A stretch of 64,000 nt of DNA from Pseudomonadota bacterium (GCA_021785795.1 JAJYEK010000003.1:1-64000), one strand, 5' to 3'. Numbered from the stretch's first letter, positions 45,281 through 55,328 are shown. Program-made: numbers and translations. The notes: generated by a model not told the origin, from the sequence alone.

Positions 45281-46333
45281 CTATTCGATGCGAGGGCGCA
45301 TGCGATTTCTCCTCTGTCCATCCGCGCCTTGGCGTATTTCGATTTCAGCCAGGGTCCTCCTGAAGGCAGCATCCATTGGGCCGCCCAAAGCGACGGCCCG
45401 GCGGGCAGCTTGGGCTGCTTCGGAAAGGCGGCCTTCATCGGCCAGGGTCTGTGCCAAGTTGTTGTAGGCGATGCCGGAGCCGGGGTGTTGGCGTGCGGCC
45501 GTGCGGTAGGCAGCCTCGGCGCCAGCCAGGTCTTTCAGCGCGTAGCATGCATTGCCGAGCCCGACTCTGGCGACGAGACTGTCCGGCCAACGTCGCAACG
45601 CAGTGGCGTAGGCAATGCGCGCCTGGCGGAAGTGTTTCAGGCGTTCCATCGCTGCAACGGCCTTCAGATAGGGCCGCCTTTGGGCGGCGGCCGGAAGGCG
45701 GTTGGGTGGTAGGACAAGTAGTCCCCAGTCGCCGCTACGCGCCCAGGTTCGTTCGAAGAGGCCTAAAGGCATTCTCTGGCGGGCGGCGTCGCCGGAGCGC
45801 AGGGTGACTTCGTCCCCGGCCACGTTCGTTCCCACCACGACGGCATAGTGCCAAACGGGGTACCAGCTCAGCCCCAGGTTCTCCAGGATGACCACCGGGT
45901 TGCCGGCCCCAAGCTCGGTCAGGAGCGACGGCAGGCCCGGCTTAATGACATACGCGATGCGTCCATTGCGCCGTGCTGCGGCCACCATTTCCGCCTGCAG
46001 GCTGCCCCGGCGCCCGGGTAGGTAGACTTCGGGAGTCAGCTGGTCCGGAGTGACCCGAACCCCTGACCAGCTGAGCGCCATCGCAAGGGATGCGGGCCCG
46101 CATTGGTAGGCCTTCTGAGGAAAGAACGGTACGCCGCTGACGCGGGTAATTTCTTGGCCAAAGCGCGCACTGGCGCGCACGCGGTCGGTCTGCGGTGTCG
46201 TGGCGCAGCCGGACAGAAGGGTGAGGAGAACGAGAAGACTGCTGGCAATCCCGCGCGGGAGGAAATCCGGCGGCACCAGGCGCCCGCCTGCAAGCCGCAT
46301 TCGAGTTTGCAAAGATTCGTTCTCTCGAGCCAT
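45281..46333 (-). CDS. PA2778-type C39-like cysteine peptidase lipoprotein with TPRs
   Basis: The 350-residue product has a lipoprotein signal (LLVLLTLLSGC), then a papain-like C39 peptidase-like domain with the Cys in AYQCGPASLAMAL and the His in WYPVWHYAVVVG, followed by tetratricopeptide repeats from about residue 225 (AIAYATALRRWPDS-like helices, VARVGLGNACYALKDLAGAE, GIAYNNLAQTLADEGR). The P. aeruginosa PA2778 and PA2779 genes show the same arrangement and neighbourhood. The target is unknown. The PA2779-like gene lies upstream, 58 bases away. Either of two ATGs (46333 or 46300) may start it. Confidence 0.88.
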   Translation of the reverse strand: MARENESLQTRMRLAGGRLVPPDFLPRGIASSLLVLLTLLSGCATTPQTDRVRASARFGQEITRVSGVPFFPQKAYQCGPASLAMALSWSGVRVTPDQLTPEVYLPGRRGSLQAEMVAAARRNGRIAYVIKPGLPSLLTELGAGNPVVILENLGLSWYPVWHYAVVVGTNVAGDEVTLRSGDAARQRMPLGLFERTWARSGDWGLLVLPPNRLPAAAQRRPYLKAVAAMERLKHFRQARIAYATALRRWPDSLVARVGLGNACYALKDLAGAEAAYRTAARQHPGSGIAYNNLAQTLADEGRLSEAAQAARRAVALGGPMDAAFRRTLAEIEIRQGADGQRRNRMRPRIE

Positions 46334-46391
46334 GTCCGGGCGGCTTGCCGACCACTCGATTCCGGCAGCGAGCCGTACCTCGAAGCCGCCC

Positions 46392-46808
46392 CTAGCGTGC
46401 GTGCTTCTTTACGAACGGGAAGACATCGGTATAGCCCATAATGTCGGTGTAAAGAAGAACCAGAAACACCACCAGGCCGACGAACAAAAGCCCCCCGAAA
46501 TCGCCCCCAGCCGGGAGCTTGCCTATTCGGCCCGCAATGTCGGCTACCTGGGCATTGGTCAGACTGTTTACGCGTGCACTCACGTCTTTCGGATTGACTC
46601 CCATTGACAGCATCTCAGCGCGCACTTCCTTGCGCTCGAGGAATGCCCGAACGCGTGCCCGGTTCGTGGAGCTTGCAGCACGGCTGTCGAGAATGGTCCC
46701 TGTCCCGATGATCTGGGCGCGCGCCGCCGCGACATGAATCCCCATGAACACCAGGCAAAGAATCAGGAAGCGGCTGATGGATCTGGTAGCGATTCCGGTA
46801 TTTTCCAT
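46392..46808 (-). CDS. PA2779 family protein
   Basis: The 138-residue product has a signal peptide (RFLILCLVFMGIHVAAARAQ), a coiled segment with RARVRAFLERKEVRAEMLSMGV and SARVNSLTNAQVADIAGRI and, near the C-terminus, a hydrophobic anchor (FGGLLFVGLVVFLVLLYTDI) ending GYTDVFPFVKK. This matches the PA2779 family, which is always found beside a PA2778-type peptidase, so it may be the peptidase's partner or substrate. I start it at the ATG at 46808, which has GGAG 6 bases upstream; the open frame extends to 46904. It is divergent from pepP. Confidence 0.88.
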   Translation of the reverse strand: MENTGIATRSISRFLILCLVFMGIHVAAARAQIIGTGTILDSRAASSTNRARVRAFLERKEVRAEMLSMGVNPKDVSARVNSLTNAQVADIAGRIGKLPAGGDFGGLLFVGLVVFLVLLYTDIMGYTDVFPFVKKHAR

Positions 46809-47043
46809 GTTGGGCTCCGTAGGTGCTTGCATGTCCTGGACAGTACTGAAATTCTCCGCCGGACGAATCGCCGGCGCGATTCGCGACGATGCAATATATA
46901 ACACTGCTATTGGTCCTGAACAGCGCGCCTGACCCGGTACCGGACAGGCGGAGCAAAAGGTGCGCCGAAAGCGGGCGGCGAACCGCCGGCCGGAAAATTT
47001 GGCCGGTTTTCAATCGCCGCCACCGATAGGGCATAATAGCGAC

Positions 47044-48351
47044 ATGGACATGACCCTTTTCAGAAAGCGCCGCCGCGAGCTGATGGACCAGATGGGTGGG
47101 GGCGTGGCTATATTGCCAACATCGCCGGTGCGTACCCGCAACCGCGACGTGGACTTTCCTTTCCGGCCCGACAGCGACTTCTATTATCTGACCCATTTTC
47201 CGGAGCCGGAGGCGGTTGCGGTGCTGGTGCCGGGACGCGCGCATGGAGAGTTTATTTTGTTCTGTCGGGACAAAAATCCGGAAAAGGAAATCTGGGAGGG
47301 AAGACGTGCCGGCGTCGATGGTGTCCAGGAACTATATGGCGCCGATGACGCCTTTCCGATTGACGATATCGATGACATCCTTCCCGGCTTGCTTGAAAAC
47401 CGCGAAAAGGTCTTCTGCAGCATGGGGCGTGATCCCGAATTCGATCACCGTCTCATGAGCTGGGTCAACGAGGTCCGGGCCAAGGCACGCAACGGCGTAC
47501 ATGCGCCCGGGGAATTTGTGGATCTCGATCACATACTTCACGAGATGCGCCTGTTCAAGCGCCCTGAGGAATTGCGCCTGATGCGCAAGGCCGCCAAGAT
47601 CTCGGCCCGCGCTCACCGACAAGCCATGATTTCCTGCCGCCCGGGCGCGATGGAGTACCAAATCGAGGCCGAACTGCTGTACGAATTCACCAAGGGCGGC
47701 AGCCGCTTTCCCGCCTATCCTCCAATAGTGGGCGGAGGCGCCAACAGCTGTATCCTGCACTACACCGAAAATGGTGACGAACTCAAGGACGGTGATCTGC
47801 TGCTCATCGATGCCGGGGCCGAGGTGGATGGGTATGCCGCCGATATCACGCGTACTTTTCCGGTGAATGGAAGTTTCAGCGGTCCGCAGAGGGCCGTTTA
47901 CGAAATCGTATTGGAAGCGCAGCTTGCAGCGATCAGCCGGGTTCGGGCCGGAAGCCACTGGAACGAGCCGCACGATACTGCTGTGCGCATACTCGTGCGG
48001 GGATTGCTGGATCTAGGCCTCCTGAAGGGGGATGTGGATGCGCTTGTGGAAAATGGAGACTACAGGCGTTTCTACATGCACCGCACCGGACATTGGCTGG
48101 GCATGGATGTGCACGACGTCGGTGATTACAAGGTGCATGATGTGTGGCGGCTGCTGGAGCCAGGAATGGTCCTGACGGTGGAGCCAGGCCTATATATCGC
48201 CGCCGGAAATAAGGATGTACCGCGCGAGTTTTGGAATATCGGCGTGCGGATAGAGGATGACGTACTGGTTACCCGCGATGGCAACGAGGTGCTCAGTCAC
48301 GAAGCGCCGAAGTCGGTCTCTGAAATCGAGACGCTGATGCATGACCAGTGA
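47044..48351 (+). CDS. pepP: Xaa-Pro aminopeptidase PepP
   Basis: PepP removes the N-terminal residue before proline. The 435-residue product has the creatinase-like N-domain (FPFRPDSDFYYLTHFPEPEA) and the pita-bread metallopeptidase domain, with metal ligands in LLIDAGAEVDGYAADITRTF, HRTGHWLGMDVHD, LTVEPGLY and IEDDVLVT. The ATG at 47044 is chosen; the longer frame from 46960 adds 28 unrelated residues. The ubiH gene overlaps its stop by 11 bases. The pepP-ubiH-ubiI order is classical for gammaproteobacteria. Confidence 0.96.
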   Translation: MDMTLFRKRRRELMDQMGGGVAILPTSPVRTRNRDVDFPFRPDSDFYYLTHFPEPEAVAVLVPGRAHGEFILFCRDKNPEKEIWEGRRAGVDGVQELYGADDAFPIDDIDDILPGLLENREKVFCSMGRDPEFDHRLMSWVNEVRAKARNGVHAPGEFVDLDHILHEMRLFKRPEELRLMRKAAKISARAHRQAMISCRPGAMEYQIEAELLYEFTKGGSRFPAYPPIVGGGANSCILHYTENGDELKDGDLLLIDAGAEVDGYAADITRTFPVNGSFSGPQRAVYEIVLEAQLAAISRVRAGSHWNEPHDTAVRILVRGLLDLGLLKGDVDALVENGDYRRFYMHRTGHWLGMDVHDVGDYKVHDVWRLLEPGMVLTVEPGLYIAAGNKDVPREFWNIGVRIEDDVLVTRDGNEVLSHEAPKSVSEIETLMHDQ

Positions 48352-49651
48352 TGTCGGTTTCCGCGACGTTGGCGCGATTGCCGGCGTAACCACAGCGGCC
48401 GGTTCCGAGCCAGGGCTGTCCGCGCAACCGGATTATGACATCCTGATCGTTGGCGGCGGCATGGTCGGAGCCAGCCTCGGGATTGCCCTCGGGGGCGGCG
48501 GTTTGCGCGTTGGTGTGATCGAGTCCGTGCCGTATGGAGAGGCAGGCCAGCCCAGTTACGACGATCGCACGGTTGCACTTGCTTATGGCTCCAAGCGCAT
48601 TTTCTCGACACTTGGCGTGTGGGATAGCTTGCAGTCCGCAGCCGGTGTCACGGCCATCAGTCGTATCCACGTTTCAGATCGGGGACACTTCGGCTTCACA
48701 CATCTCGACGCTGACGCGGCTGGCGTAGAGGCGCTGGGATACGTAGTGGAGAACCGTGTCCTGGGCGCGGTGCTGAGCGCGCGGTTGCGGGCGACAGCCG
48801 GCGTCGAACTGCTGCAGCCTGCCACGCTGATGTCAGTCGATTTTGCAGGTGACATCGCCACAGTGGGACTGGACCATGCCGGCTTGGTGCGCAGGCTGGC
48901 CGCCCGGCTGGTCGTAGCTGCCGACGGTGGTGATTCGGCGGTACGTTCCCTGGCCGGGATCGCCGTCCGCCGGGCAGATTACGGCCAGACAGCGGTGGTG
49001 GCCAATGTCTCGGTCGAACTTCCCCACAGGGGTACGGCATTTGAGCGGTTTACCGAGCACGGCCCGCTTGCGCTGCTGCCGATGTCGGAGAACCGCTGCA
49101 GCGTCGTGTGGAGCCTGCCTACGGACCAGGCAGATGCTGTGCTGGCGCTGCCGGACGCGGTCTTTCTCGAACGCCTCTATGACAGCTTCGGTAGCCGGCT
49201 TGGCCGATTTACCAAGGCCGGCAAGCGCCGAACCTATGCGCTTGCTCTGACCCGCGTTGCGGAGCATGTGCGCCCGCGCTTGGCTCTAATCGGGAACGCG
49301 GCGCATACCTTGCACCCCGTAGCCGGGCAGGGCTTCAATCTCGGTTTGCGCGATGTTGCCGCTCTGTCCCAAGTGTTGGCCGAGGCCTGGCACCGCGGCG
49401 ACGATCCAGGTGATGTCAGCGTGTTGCGTGTCTATGCAGACTGGCGCCGACGCGATAATCTTGCCGTAAGTACTTTCACAGACGGTGTTGTGCGGCTGTT
49501 TTCCAACAATTTTGCGCCGCTCGTAGCTGCACGCAATTTTGGGCTGGTTGCGGTGGACCTCTTTCCAGGCATCAAGCGTGCTTTGCTTCAGCGCACCATG
49601 GGGCTTGCCGGGCGGTTGCCGCGGCTTGCCCGTGGCTTGCCTTTGTTCTAG
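48341..49651 (+). CDS. ubiH: 2-octaprenyl-6-methoxyphenol hydroxylase UbiH
   Basis: UbiH is an FAD monooxygenase that hydroxylates C1 of the ubiquinone ring. The 436-residue product has the N-terminal FAD Rossmann motif ILIVGGGMVGASLG, YDDRTVALAYGSKR, the conserved VVAADGGDSAVR (DG motif) and RLALIGNAAHTLHPVAGQGF with the second FAD motif. It has an N-terminal extension of about 30 residues before the Rossmann strand. It overlaps pepP by 11 bases and precedes the ubiI-like gene by 51 bases. Assignment to UbiH rather than UbiI rests on gene order and on the HPVAGQGFNLGLRD form. Confidence 0.9.
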   Translation: MTSDVGFRDVGAIAGVTTAAGSEPGLSAQPDYDILIVGGGMVGASLGIALGGGGLRVGVIESVPYGEAGQPSYDDRTVALAYGSKRIFSTLGVWDSLQSAAGVTAISRIHVSDRGHFGFTHLDADAAGVEALGYVVENRVLGAVLSARLRATAGVELLQPATLMSVDFAGDIATVGLDHAGLVRRLAARLVVAADGGDSAVRSLAGIAVRRADYGQTAVVANVSVELPHRGTAFERFTEHGPLALLPMSENRCSVVWSLPTDQADAVLALPDAVFLERLYDSFGSRLGRFTKAGKRRTYALALTRVAEHVRPRLALIGNAAHTLHPVAGQGFNLGLRDVAALSQVLAEAWHRGDDPGDVSVLRVYADWRRRDNLAVSTFTDGVVRLFSNNFAPLVAARNFGLVAVDLFPGIKRALLQRTMGLAGRLPRLARGLPLF

Positions 49652-49702
49652 CCCTCCCATGGAGATCTCTGAAAGCCGGCGCAAATCCGGGTCGCCGCCG
49701 CG

Positions 49703-50962
49703 ATGAACGGCGCGGAATCCCATCGCCTCCGAAATGAAGCCGGAGCCGACTGCGATCTCCTCATCGTGGGCGCAGGCATGGTCGGCGCAACGTTGGCGCT
49801 CGCCTGCGGAATGGCAGGAATGCGAGTCGTCATTGTCGACAGCCAGGCTCCGGCAGCCGATATCCAGGAGGAATATGATCTGCGCGTGAGCGCCATTACC
49901 CTGGCGTCGCGCGCCATCTTCCGCAATTTGAGCATGTGGGATGACCTCGTGCGGCGGCGTGTCTCTCCGATGCGGGAGATGTATGTCTGGGACCCGCGGG
50001 GGTCTGGGACCGTTCACTTCGATGCATCCGATATCGGTGAGGCCCAACTCGGCTACATCGTTGAAAACCGCGTAATCGCCCATGTCGCCCAATCACATTT
50101 GGCCCGATTCCCGACCGTCAATCTGGTATGCCCCGCGGCGCCTGTTGCGGTTGAGTTCCATGACGCCTGGGTAAAGGTGATTCTTTCCGACGGGAAGGTA
50201 TTCACGGCGAAGCTGGTGGTGGGTGCTGACGGGGCTCAGTCGCGTGTGCGTGAACTAGCCGGGATTGACAGTCGCGGCGGGAGTTACGACCAGATCGGCA
50301 TCGTCGCCACCGTTCGGACCTCAGTACCGCATGGTGAGGCTGCGCGCCAGGCATTTCTCGCGAGTGGACCGCTGGCGTTCCTGCCGCTGTGCGATCCGGC
50401 GCTTTCTTCCATAGTCTGGTCGTGCGACTCCCGCCGCGGACAACAACTGCTGGAGTTGGGCGACGATGCTTTTTGTCGGGAGCTCCAGTCAAACCTTGAT
50501 GACCGGTTGGGAGAGGTCAGGATGGCTAGCGCCCGGGCGGCGTTCCCGCTTGGGTTTGCGCATGCGGAGCGCTACGTGGACGCGCGTCTGGCGCTGGTGG
50601 GCGACGCGGCGCACCGTGTCCATCCGCTGGCCGGACAGGGCGTCAACCTCGGACTGCTTGATGCGGCGGTGCTCGCAGAAGTGGTTGGCACCGCATTCCG
50701 GTCGAACCGGGATATCGGTTCCTACGCGGTCTTGCGCCGCTACGAGCGCTGGCGCAAAGGCGGCAACCTGATGATGCTGGCCGCTACCGATGCGTTCAAA
50801 CGCGTTTTCGGCCTGGACTACCCGCCGGTACTGGCCGCCCGCAATATCGGTCTGGCGGTCGCCGATGTGCTCGGTCCAGTCAAGCGCCGGATCATGCGGT
50901 ACGCCGTCGGTCTCGAAGGTGATCTTCCGCCGCTCGCGAGGGAACTGCGGCGCAAGGACTGA
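49703..50962 (+). CDS. ubiI: UbiH/UbiF/VisC/COQ6-family FAD hydroxylase (UbiI-like)
   Basis: The 419-residue product is a paralogue of the preceding ubiH with LLIVGAGMVGATLALA, YDLRVSAITLASRAIFRNL, LVVGADGAQSRVRELAG and RLALVGDAAHRVHPLAGQGVNLGL. By position it corresponds to UbiI (VisC), the C5 hydroxylase of ubiquinone synthesis. It has the full length of the family, and an N-terminal extension of about 17 residues before the FAD strand. The choice of UbiI over other members of this family is from gene order only. Confidence 0.85.
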   Translation: MNGAESHRLRNEAGADCDLLIVGAGMVGATLALACGMAGMRVVIVDSQAPAADIQEEYDLRVSAITLASRAIFRNLSMWDDLVRRRVSPMREMYVWDPRGSGTVHFDASDIGEAQLGYIVENRVIAHVAQSHLARFPTVNLVCPAAPVAVEFHDAWVKVILSDGKVFTAKLVVGADGAQSRVRELAGIDSRGGSYDQIGIVATVRTSVPHGEAARQAFLASGPLAFLPLCDPALSSIVWSCDSRRGQQLLELGDDAFCRELQSNLDDRLGEVRMASARAAFPLGFAHAERYVDARLALVGDAAHRVHPLAGQGVNLGLLDAAVLAEVVGTAFRSNRDIGSYAVLRRYERWRKGGNLMMLAATDAFKRVFGLDYPPVLAARNIGLAVADVLGPVKRRIMRYAVGLEGDLPPLARELRRKD

Positions 50963-51055
50963 TTAGGCTGCATAGTGGCATGCCGGCCCGGCCGGTCTCG
51001 CCGACTGTTCTGCGCGATAGCAGGATTTCCCGATCGGATCCCGTCCGGCGTCCTG

Positions 51056-52450
51056 CTACAGCTTGAGTTCCCTGAGCTTGCGCGTGAGGGTATTCCGGCC
51101 CCAACCGAGCTTGCGCGCAGCCTCCCGCTTTTTCCCGCCGGTATGTGTGAGCGCCACCTCGATTAGAATTCGCTCGAATGCTGGATTGAGCCTCTCCAGA
51201 ATGTTGGTCTCGCCCCGCGTCAGGCTACGGTCGATCAGCTGACGCAGCCCGGTTTCCCAGTCCGGGGTCTGCTGCGGGCTGTCCTCGGCTTCGCGCAGCT
51301 CCTGTGGCAGATCCTCGATACGCACGCTCTGTCCTGGTGCCATGACCGTCAGCCAGCGGCAGGTATTTTCAAGTTGGCGGACATTACCGGGCCAGGACAG
51401 ACTGCTCAGGCAGGCTTGCGTCTCCGGAAGTAGCTGCTTGGTTTCGGTCGCCAGTTCCTGTGCGGACGCCTCGAGAAAGTGGCGTGCCAGCACCGGGATG
51501 TCCTCACGGCGCGCACGAAGCGGGGGAATGTGCACCCGGATCACGTTCAGGCGGTGAAACAGGTCTTCGCGGAATCGGCCGTCCCTGACCCTGGCCTCCA
51601 GATCCTGGTTAGTGGCCGCGATGATCCGCACGTCAGTTTCGATCTGCTCGTGACCGCCGACCCGGTAAAACCGGCCGTCTGAAAGTACCCGCAGTAATCG
51701 CGTCTGCAGCTCCGCTGGCATGTCTCCGATTTCATCCAGAAAAAGGGTTCCTCCGTGGGCCTGTTCAAAACGGCCTTTACGCTGTGACAGGGCGCCGGTA
51801 AACGCCCCGCGTTCATGTCCAAAAAGTTCGGATTCGAGAAGTTCGCCCGGGATGGCGGCGATATTTATCGCAATGAACGGCTTGTCCGCGCGCGGACTGT
51901 GGCGATGGAGCGCGCGTGCCACAAGCTCCTTTCCGGTGCCGGACTCTCCATTGATGAGCACACTCAAATGTGAACGTGACAGGCGCCCGATGGCCCGAAA
52001 TACTTCCTGCATAGCCGGCGCTTCGCCGAGAATCTCGGGCGCTGCGTTGAGACCGGGTGCAGGGCCGTTGCGGTGCCTTCTGTGGTGCTCGATTGCGCGG
52101 CGGGTCAGCCTTACCGCATCGTCAACGTCGAAAGGTTTCGGTAGATACTCGAAAGCACCGCCGCGATATGCGGCTACCGCGCTCTCGAGATCTGAATGCG
52201 CGGTCATGATGATGATTGGCAGCTCGGGGAAGCGTACGCGCACGGACTCGAGTAGGTCGAGTCCATCGATGCCGGGCATACGGATATCCGTGATGATAGC
52301 ATCCGGCTGCTGGTGGTCGAGGCTGGCGAGAATGGTCTCGGCAGATTCGAAGGTGCGAACCGCGATGCCCTCTTGCTGCAGTGCCCGCTCCAGCACCCAG
52401 CGGATAGACTGGTCGTCGTCGATCACCCATGCCGCTTCCGGCTTACCCAT
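51056..52450 (-). CDS. ntrC: Nitrogen regulator NtrC
   Basis: NtrC activates glnA and other nitrogen genes at sigma-54 promoters when phosphorylated by NtrB. The 464-residue product has a receiver domain (VIDDDQSIRW, D55 in TDIRMPG, PKPFDVDD), a AAA+ domain with GESGTGKE, the GAFTGA loop and GGTLFLDEIGD, and a C-terminal Fis-like helix-turn-helix ending AARKLGWGRNTLTRKLREL. The ATG at 52450 has GGAGG 6 bases upstream and overlaps the ntrB end by 8 bases. A TTG at 52456 is less likely. Confidence 0.97.
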   Translation of the reverse strand: MGKPEAAWVIDDDQSIRWVLERALQQEGIAVRTFESAETILASLDHQQPDAIITDIRMPGIDGLDLLESVRVRFPELPIIIMTAHSDLESAVAAYRGGAFEYLPKPFDVDDAVRLTRRAIEHHRRHRNGPAPGLNAAPEILGEAPAMQEVFRAIGRLSRSHLSVLINGESGTGKELVARALHRHSPRADKPFIAINIAAIPGELLESELFGHERGAFTGALSQRKGRFEQAHGGTLFLDEIGDMPAELQTRLLRVLSDGRFYRVGGHEQIETDVRIIAATNQDLEARVRDGRFREDLFHRLNVIRVHIPPLRARREDIPVLARHFLEASAQELATETKQLLPETQACLSSLSWPGNVRQLENTCRWLTVMAPGQSVRIEDLPQELREAEDSPQQTPDWETGLRQLIDRSLTRGETNILERLNPAFERILIEVALTHTGGKKREAARKLGWGRNTLTRKLRELKL

Positions 52451-53495
52451 TTCCAACCTCCAGCGGCAGGTAAATGCGAAAAATTGTCTGAAGTGGCCGG
52501 CTGACGCATTCGATCAAGCCCCCGTGTTGGTGGATGATGTCCTGCGCGATCGATAGCCCGAGGCCGGTGCCCTCTGCGCGACCGGTGATCATCGGATAGA
52601 AGATGTGATCGCGGAGTTCATCCGGCACGCCGGGGCCGTTGTCCTCGATTTCGGCACGCAAAGTCAGACGGTGGCGACTTTGCCCGATGGTGAACTGGCG
52701 CTCCACGCGTGAACGTAGCCATACAGTGCCTCTTCCATCCAGCGCCTGTACGGCGTTGCGTGCGATATTGAGAATGGCCTGGATAAGCTGATCTGAGTCC
52801 GCCGGGAACTCCGGTAGGCTCGGGTCATAATCGCGGCGAACGCTGATGCCCTCCGGGATCTCCGCCAGTACGAGGCTGCGGACGTGCTCGAATACGAGGT
52901 GGATGTTTGTCGGACGCTTGTTGAGCGGGACATTCGGTCCGATCATGCGGTCAACCAGGCCGCGCAGACGGTCTGCCTCACGGATGATGATGCGGGTGTA
53001 TTCGGCGAGTTCCGGGTTCGGCAACTTGCGCTCAAGGAGCTGTGCCGCGCCGCGCAACCCGCCCAGTGGGTTCTTGATCTCGTGGGCGAGCCCGCGAATC
53101 AGTGCCCGGCTGGTGGCATGCTGATCGAGCATCTTTTCCTCGCGTGCGATTCGCAGCAGCCGGTCCACCGGAGTCCATTCCACAAGCAGCTCCGTTGCCG
53201 CATGGACCGTCAGGGGTGTGACAGCGCAGTCAACGGTAATATCGCGGCCATCGGCAAGGCTGGCCCGCAAGCCATGCTCCGTGAAAGGATGCCCGCTGCG
53301 AACGGCCTCTGCGAGCTGCCGGATCAGGGCCGCGTTGCGCGGAAGCAGCTCCGCCATCGACTGTCCAAGGATCTGGCGAGCGCTGATTTGGAACAGCATT
53401 TCCCCGGCCGGGTTGACTGCCAGGACATGGAGATCCGCGTCCAACACGATTACGGTTGCGCTCAGATTCTCTAGGATATGCTGACAATCGTTCAC
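52443..53495 (-). CDS. ntrB: Nitrogen sensor kinase NtrB
   Basis: NtrB is the cytoplasmic kinase/phosphatase that, under control of PII, sets NtrC phosphorylation. The 350-residue product has an N-terminal PAS domain, the H-box RALIRGLAHEIKNPLGGLRG and an ATPase domain with ILNIARNAVQAL, EDNGPGVP and FYPMITGRAEGTGLGLS. No membrane spans. The start is GTG. An NtrC-type palindrome lies about 115 bases upstream, suggesting autoregulation. Confidence 0.96.
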   Translation of the reverse strand: MNDCQHILENLSATVIVLDADLHVLAVNPAGEMLFQISARQILGQSMAELLPRNAALIRQLAEAVRSGHPFTEHGLRASLADGRDITVDCAVTPLTVHAATELLVEWTPVDRLLRIAREEKMLDQHATSRALIRGLAHEIKNPLGGLRGAAQLLERKLPNPELAEYTRIIIREADRLRGLVDRMIGPNVPLNKRPTNIHLVFEHVRSLVLAEIPEGISVRRDYDPSLPEFPADSDQLIQAILNIARNAVQALDGRGTVWLRSRVERQFTIGQSRHRLTLRAEIEDNGPGVPDELRDHIFYPMITGRAEGTGLGLSIAQDIIHQHGGLIECVSRPLQTIFRIYLPLEVGNG

Positions 53496-53609
53496 TGAAC
53501 CGCACCAGAAAGATATTGTTGGATCAGCGAAAGCAAAAACTGCACCATTTTAATTTCACATTAAATATAAATAACTTATAAATTATAACCATTTTAACAT
53601 AAACTGAAA

Positions 53610-53626
53610 TGCACCAAAAGAGTGCA
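53610..53626. promoter_or_regulatory. NtrC binding site before ntrBC
   Basis: TGCACCAAAAGAGTGCA is nearly perfect against the NtrC consensus (GCAC-N7-GTGC with TGCACC arms). It lies in an AT-rich region about 115 bases before the ntrB start. A weaker half-site, TGCACC, is at about 53541. Confidence 0.75.
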
Positions 53627-53657
53627 TATTGCTCTTGAGTTAATCGGCCGCAGGATC

Positions 53658-53686
53658 AAAAAAAACGCCCCCAGAAGGGGGCGTTT
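53658..53686 (-). terminator. Intrinsic terminator after glnA
   Basis: On the minus strand AAACGCCCCC/GGGGGCGTTT forms a 10-bp stem with a 4-base loop and is followed by eight T residues. It lies 25 bases after the glnA stop and explains the separation of glnA from ntrBC transcription. Confidence 0.93.
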
Positions 53687-53710
53687 GCGGACAGACGTCT
53701 CAACGTGAAA

Positions 53711-55120
53711 TCAGACGCTGTAGTACATGTCGAATTCCACGGGATGCGTGGTCATCCGCATGCGTGTGACGTCGCTCATCTTGAGGCCGATATAAGCATC
53801 GATGAGATCGTCAGTGAACACACCACCGGCAGTGAGGAATTTGCGATCCTTGTCCAGGGCTTCTAGTGCTTGATCCAGCGCATGGCATACGGTCGGGATC
53901 TTCTTTTCCTCCTCCGGGGGCAAGTCGTACAGGTCCTTGTCCATAGCCTCTCCCGGATGAATCTTGTTCTGTATGCCGTCGAGACCCGCCATCATCATGG
54001 CAGCGAAGGCGAAATAGGGATTGCTCCCGGCATCCGGGAAGCGCACCTCGATGCGCCGTGCCTTGGGGTTGGACACATACGGAATTCGGATCGACGCCGA
54101 ACGGTTGCGCGCAGAGTACGCCAGCATGACGGGCGCTTCGAAGCCAGGAACCAGACGCTTGTAGCTGTTCGTAAGCGAGTTCGTGAATGCATTCAAGGCG
54201 CGTGCATGCTTGATAATGCCGCCGATATAGTAGAGCGCGACGTCACTCAGACCGCCGTAACCATTCCCTGTGAATAGGTTCTTTCCGTCCTTTGCCAGCG
54301 ACTGGTGCACGTGCATTCCGGACCCGTTATCTCCGACCAGAGGCTTGGGCATGAAGGTCGCCGTCTTTCCATAGGCGTGGGCTACGTTGTGTACGCAGTA
54401 CTTGTAGATCTGAAGTTCGTCTGCCTTCTTGATCAGGGTGTTGAATTTCATTCCGATTTCGTTCTGCCCGGCGGTCGCCACCTCGTGGTGGTGGGTTTCG
54501 ATGCTGAGCCCCATCTCCTCCATGGCAAGACACATGGCGGAGCGGATGTCCTGTTGCGAGTCGACCGGTGGTACCGGGAAATATCCGCCCTTGGTGGCGG
54601 GACGGTGACCCATATTGCCGCCCTCATATACCTTTTCGGTATTCCACGAGGCTTCTTCAGAATCTACCTTGACAAAGGAGCCGCTGATGTCGGAACCCCA
54701 GCGGACATCGTCGAAAATGAAAAACTCCGCCTCCGGCCCGAAGTAGGCGGTGTCGGCGATCCCCGTGCTCTTCAGGTAAGCCTCCGCACGCTTTGCGAGT
54801 GACCGGGGGTCTCGCTCATAGCCCTGCATGGTGCTCGGTTCGACCACATCGCACCGAAGAATGAGCGTCTTTTCTTCCATGAAGGGGTCCATTATGGCTG
54901 TGGATGCATCCGGCATGAGGATCATGTCGGATTCCTGGATCCCCTTCCATCCGGCGATTGACGAGCCGTCAAACATCTTGCCTTCTTCGAACAAGGACGC
55001 GTCGACCGTGCTTGCGGGCACCGACACATGCTGTTCCTTGCCTTTGGTGTCGGTGAAGCGGAAGTCCACGAATTTCACTTCCTTTTCTTTGATCATCTTA
55101 AGAACATCAGCGCCAGACAT
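53711..55120 (-). CDS. glnA: Glutamine synthetase type I
   Basis: GlnA makes glutamine from glutamate and ammonia with ATP. The 469-residue product is full length. Motifs include [25 protein letters not shown], the ATP loop region [16 protein letters not shown], and the adenylylation site with Tyr in [14 protein letters not shown]. This is the adenylylated beta-type enzyme. GGAGG lies 7 bases before the ATG. It is preceded by a sigma-54 promoter and two NtrC sites (55220-55345) and followed by a strong terminator. Confidence 0.98.
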   Translation of the reverse strand: MSGADVLKMIKEKEVKFVDFRFTDTKGKEQHVSVPASTVDASLFEEGKMFDGSSIAGWKGIQESDMILMPDASTAIMDPFMEEKTLILRCDVVEPSTMQGYERDPRSLAKRAEAYLKSTGIADTAYFGPEAEFFIFDDVRWGSDISGSFVKVDSEEASWNTEKVYEGGNMGHRPATKGGYFPVPPVDSQQDIRSAMCLAMEEMGLSIETHHHEVATAGQNEIGMKFNTLIKKADELQIYKYCVHNVAHAYGKTATFMPKPLVGDNGSGMHVHQSLAKDGKNLFTGNGYGGLSDVALYYIGGIIKHARALNAFTNSLTNSYKRLVPGFEAPVMLAYSARNRSASIRIPYVSNPKARRIEVRFPDAGSNPYFAFAAMMMAGLDGIQNKIHPGEAMDKDLYDLPPEEEKKIPTVCHALDQALEALDKDRKFLTAGGVFTDDLIDAYIGLKMSDVTRMRMTTHPVEFDMYYSV

Positions 55121-55219
55121 CTGGTTTCCTCCTAAAAAAGGGAAATTGAAACACTAAACCGATTTGAATTAGGACATTCCGCCTAGACACTTATCCGAAC
55201 GGATTCAAGCCCGACATTT

Positions 55220-55235
55220 TGCATGAAATATGCCA
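55220..55235 (-). promoter_or_regulatory. Sigma-54 promoter of glnA
   Basis: On the minus strand TGGCAT-ATTTCA-TGCA has the -24 GG and -12 GC dinucleotides separated by exactly 10 bases. The predicted transcript starts about 12 bases downstream, leaving a leader of about 90 bases before glnA. Confidence 0.78.
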
Positions 55236-55298
55236 TTGCTGAAATGGAATTAATTGCTTGTTTTTACGTTTATTTTGATGCAAAACAGCCATAATATG

Positions 55299-55315
55299 CG
55301 CCCCAATATAGTGCA
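55299..55315. promoter_or_regulatory. NtrC site 1 upstream of glnA
   Basis: GCCC-CAATATA-GTGC fits the GCAC-N7-GTGC pattern with one mismatch. Its centre lies 30 bases from that of site 2 and about 80-95 bases upstream of the sigma-54 promoter start. Confidence 0.6.
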
Positions 55316-55328
55316 TAATTTCTGTGTG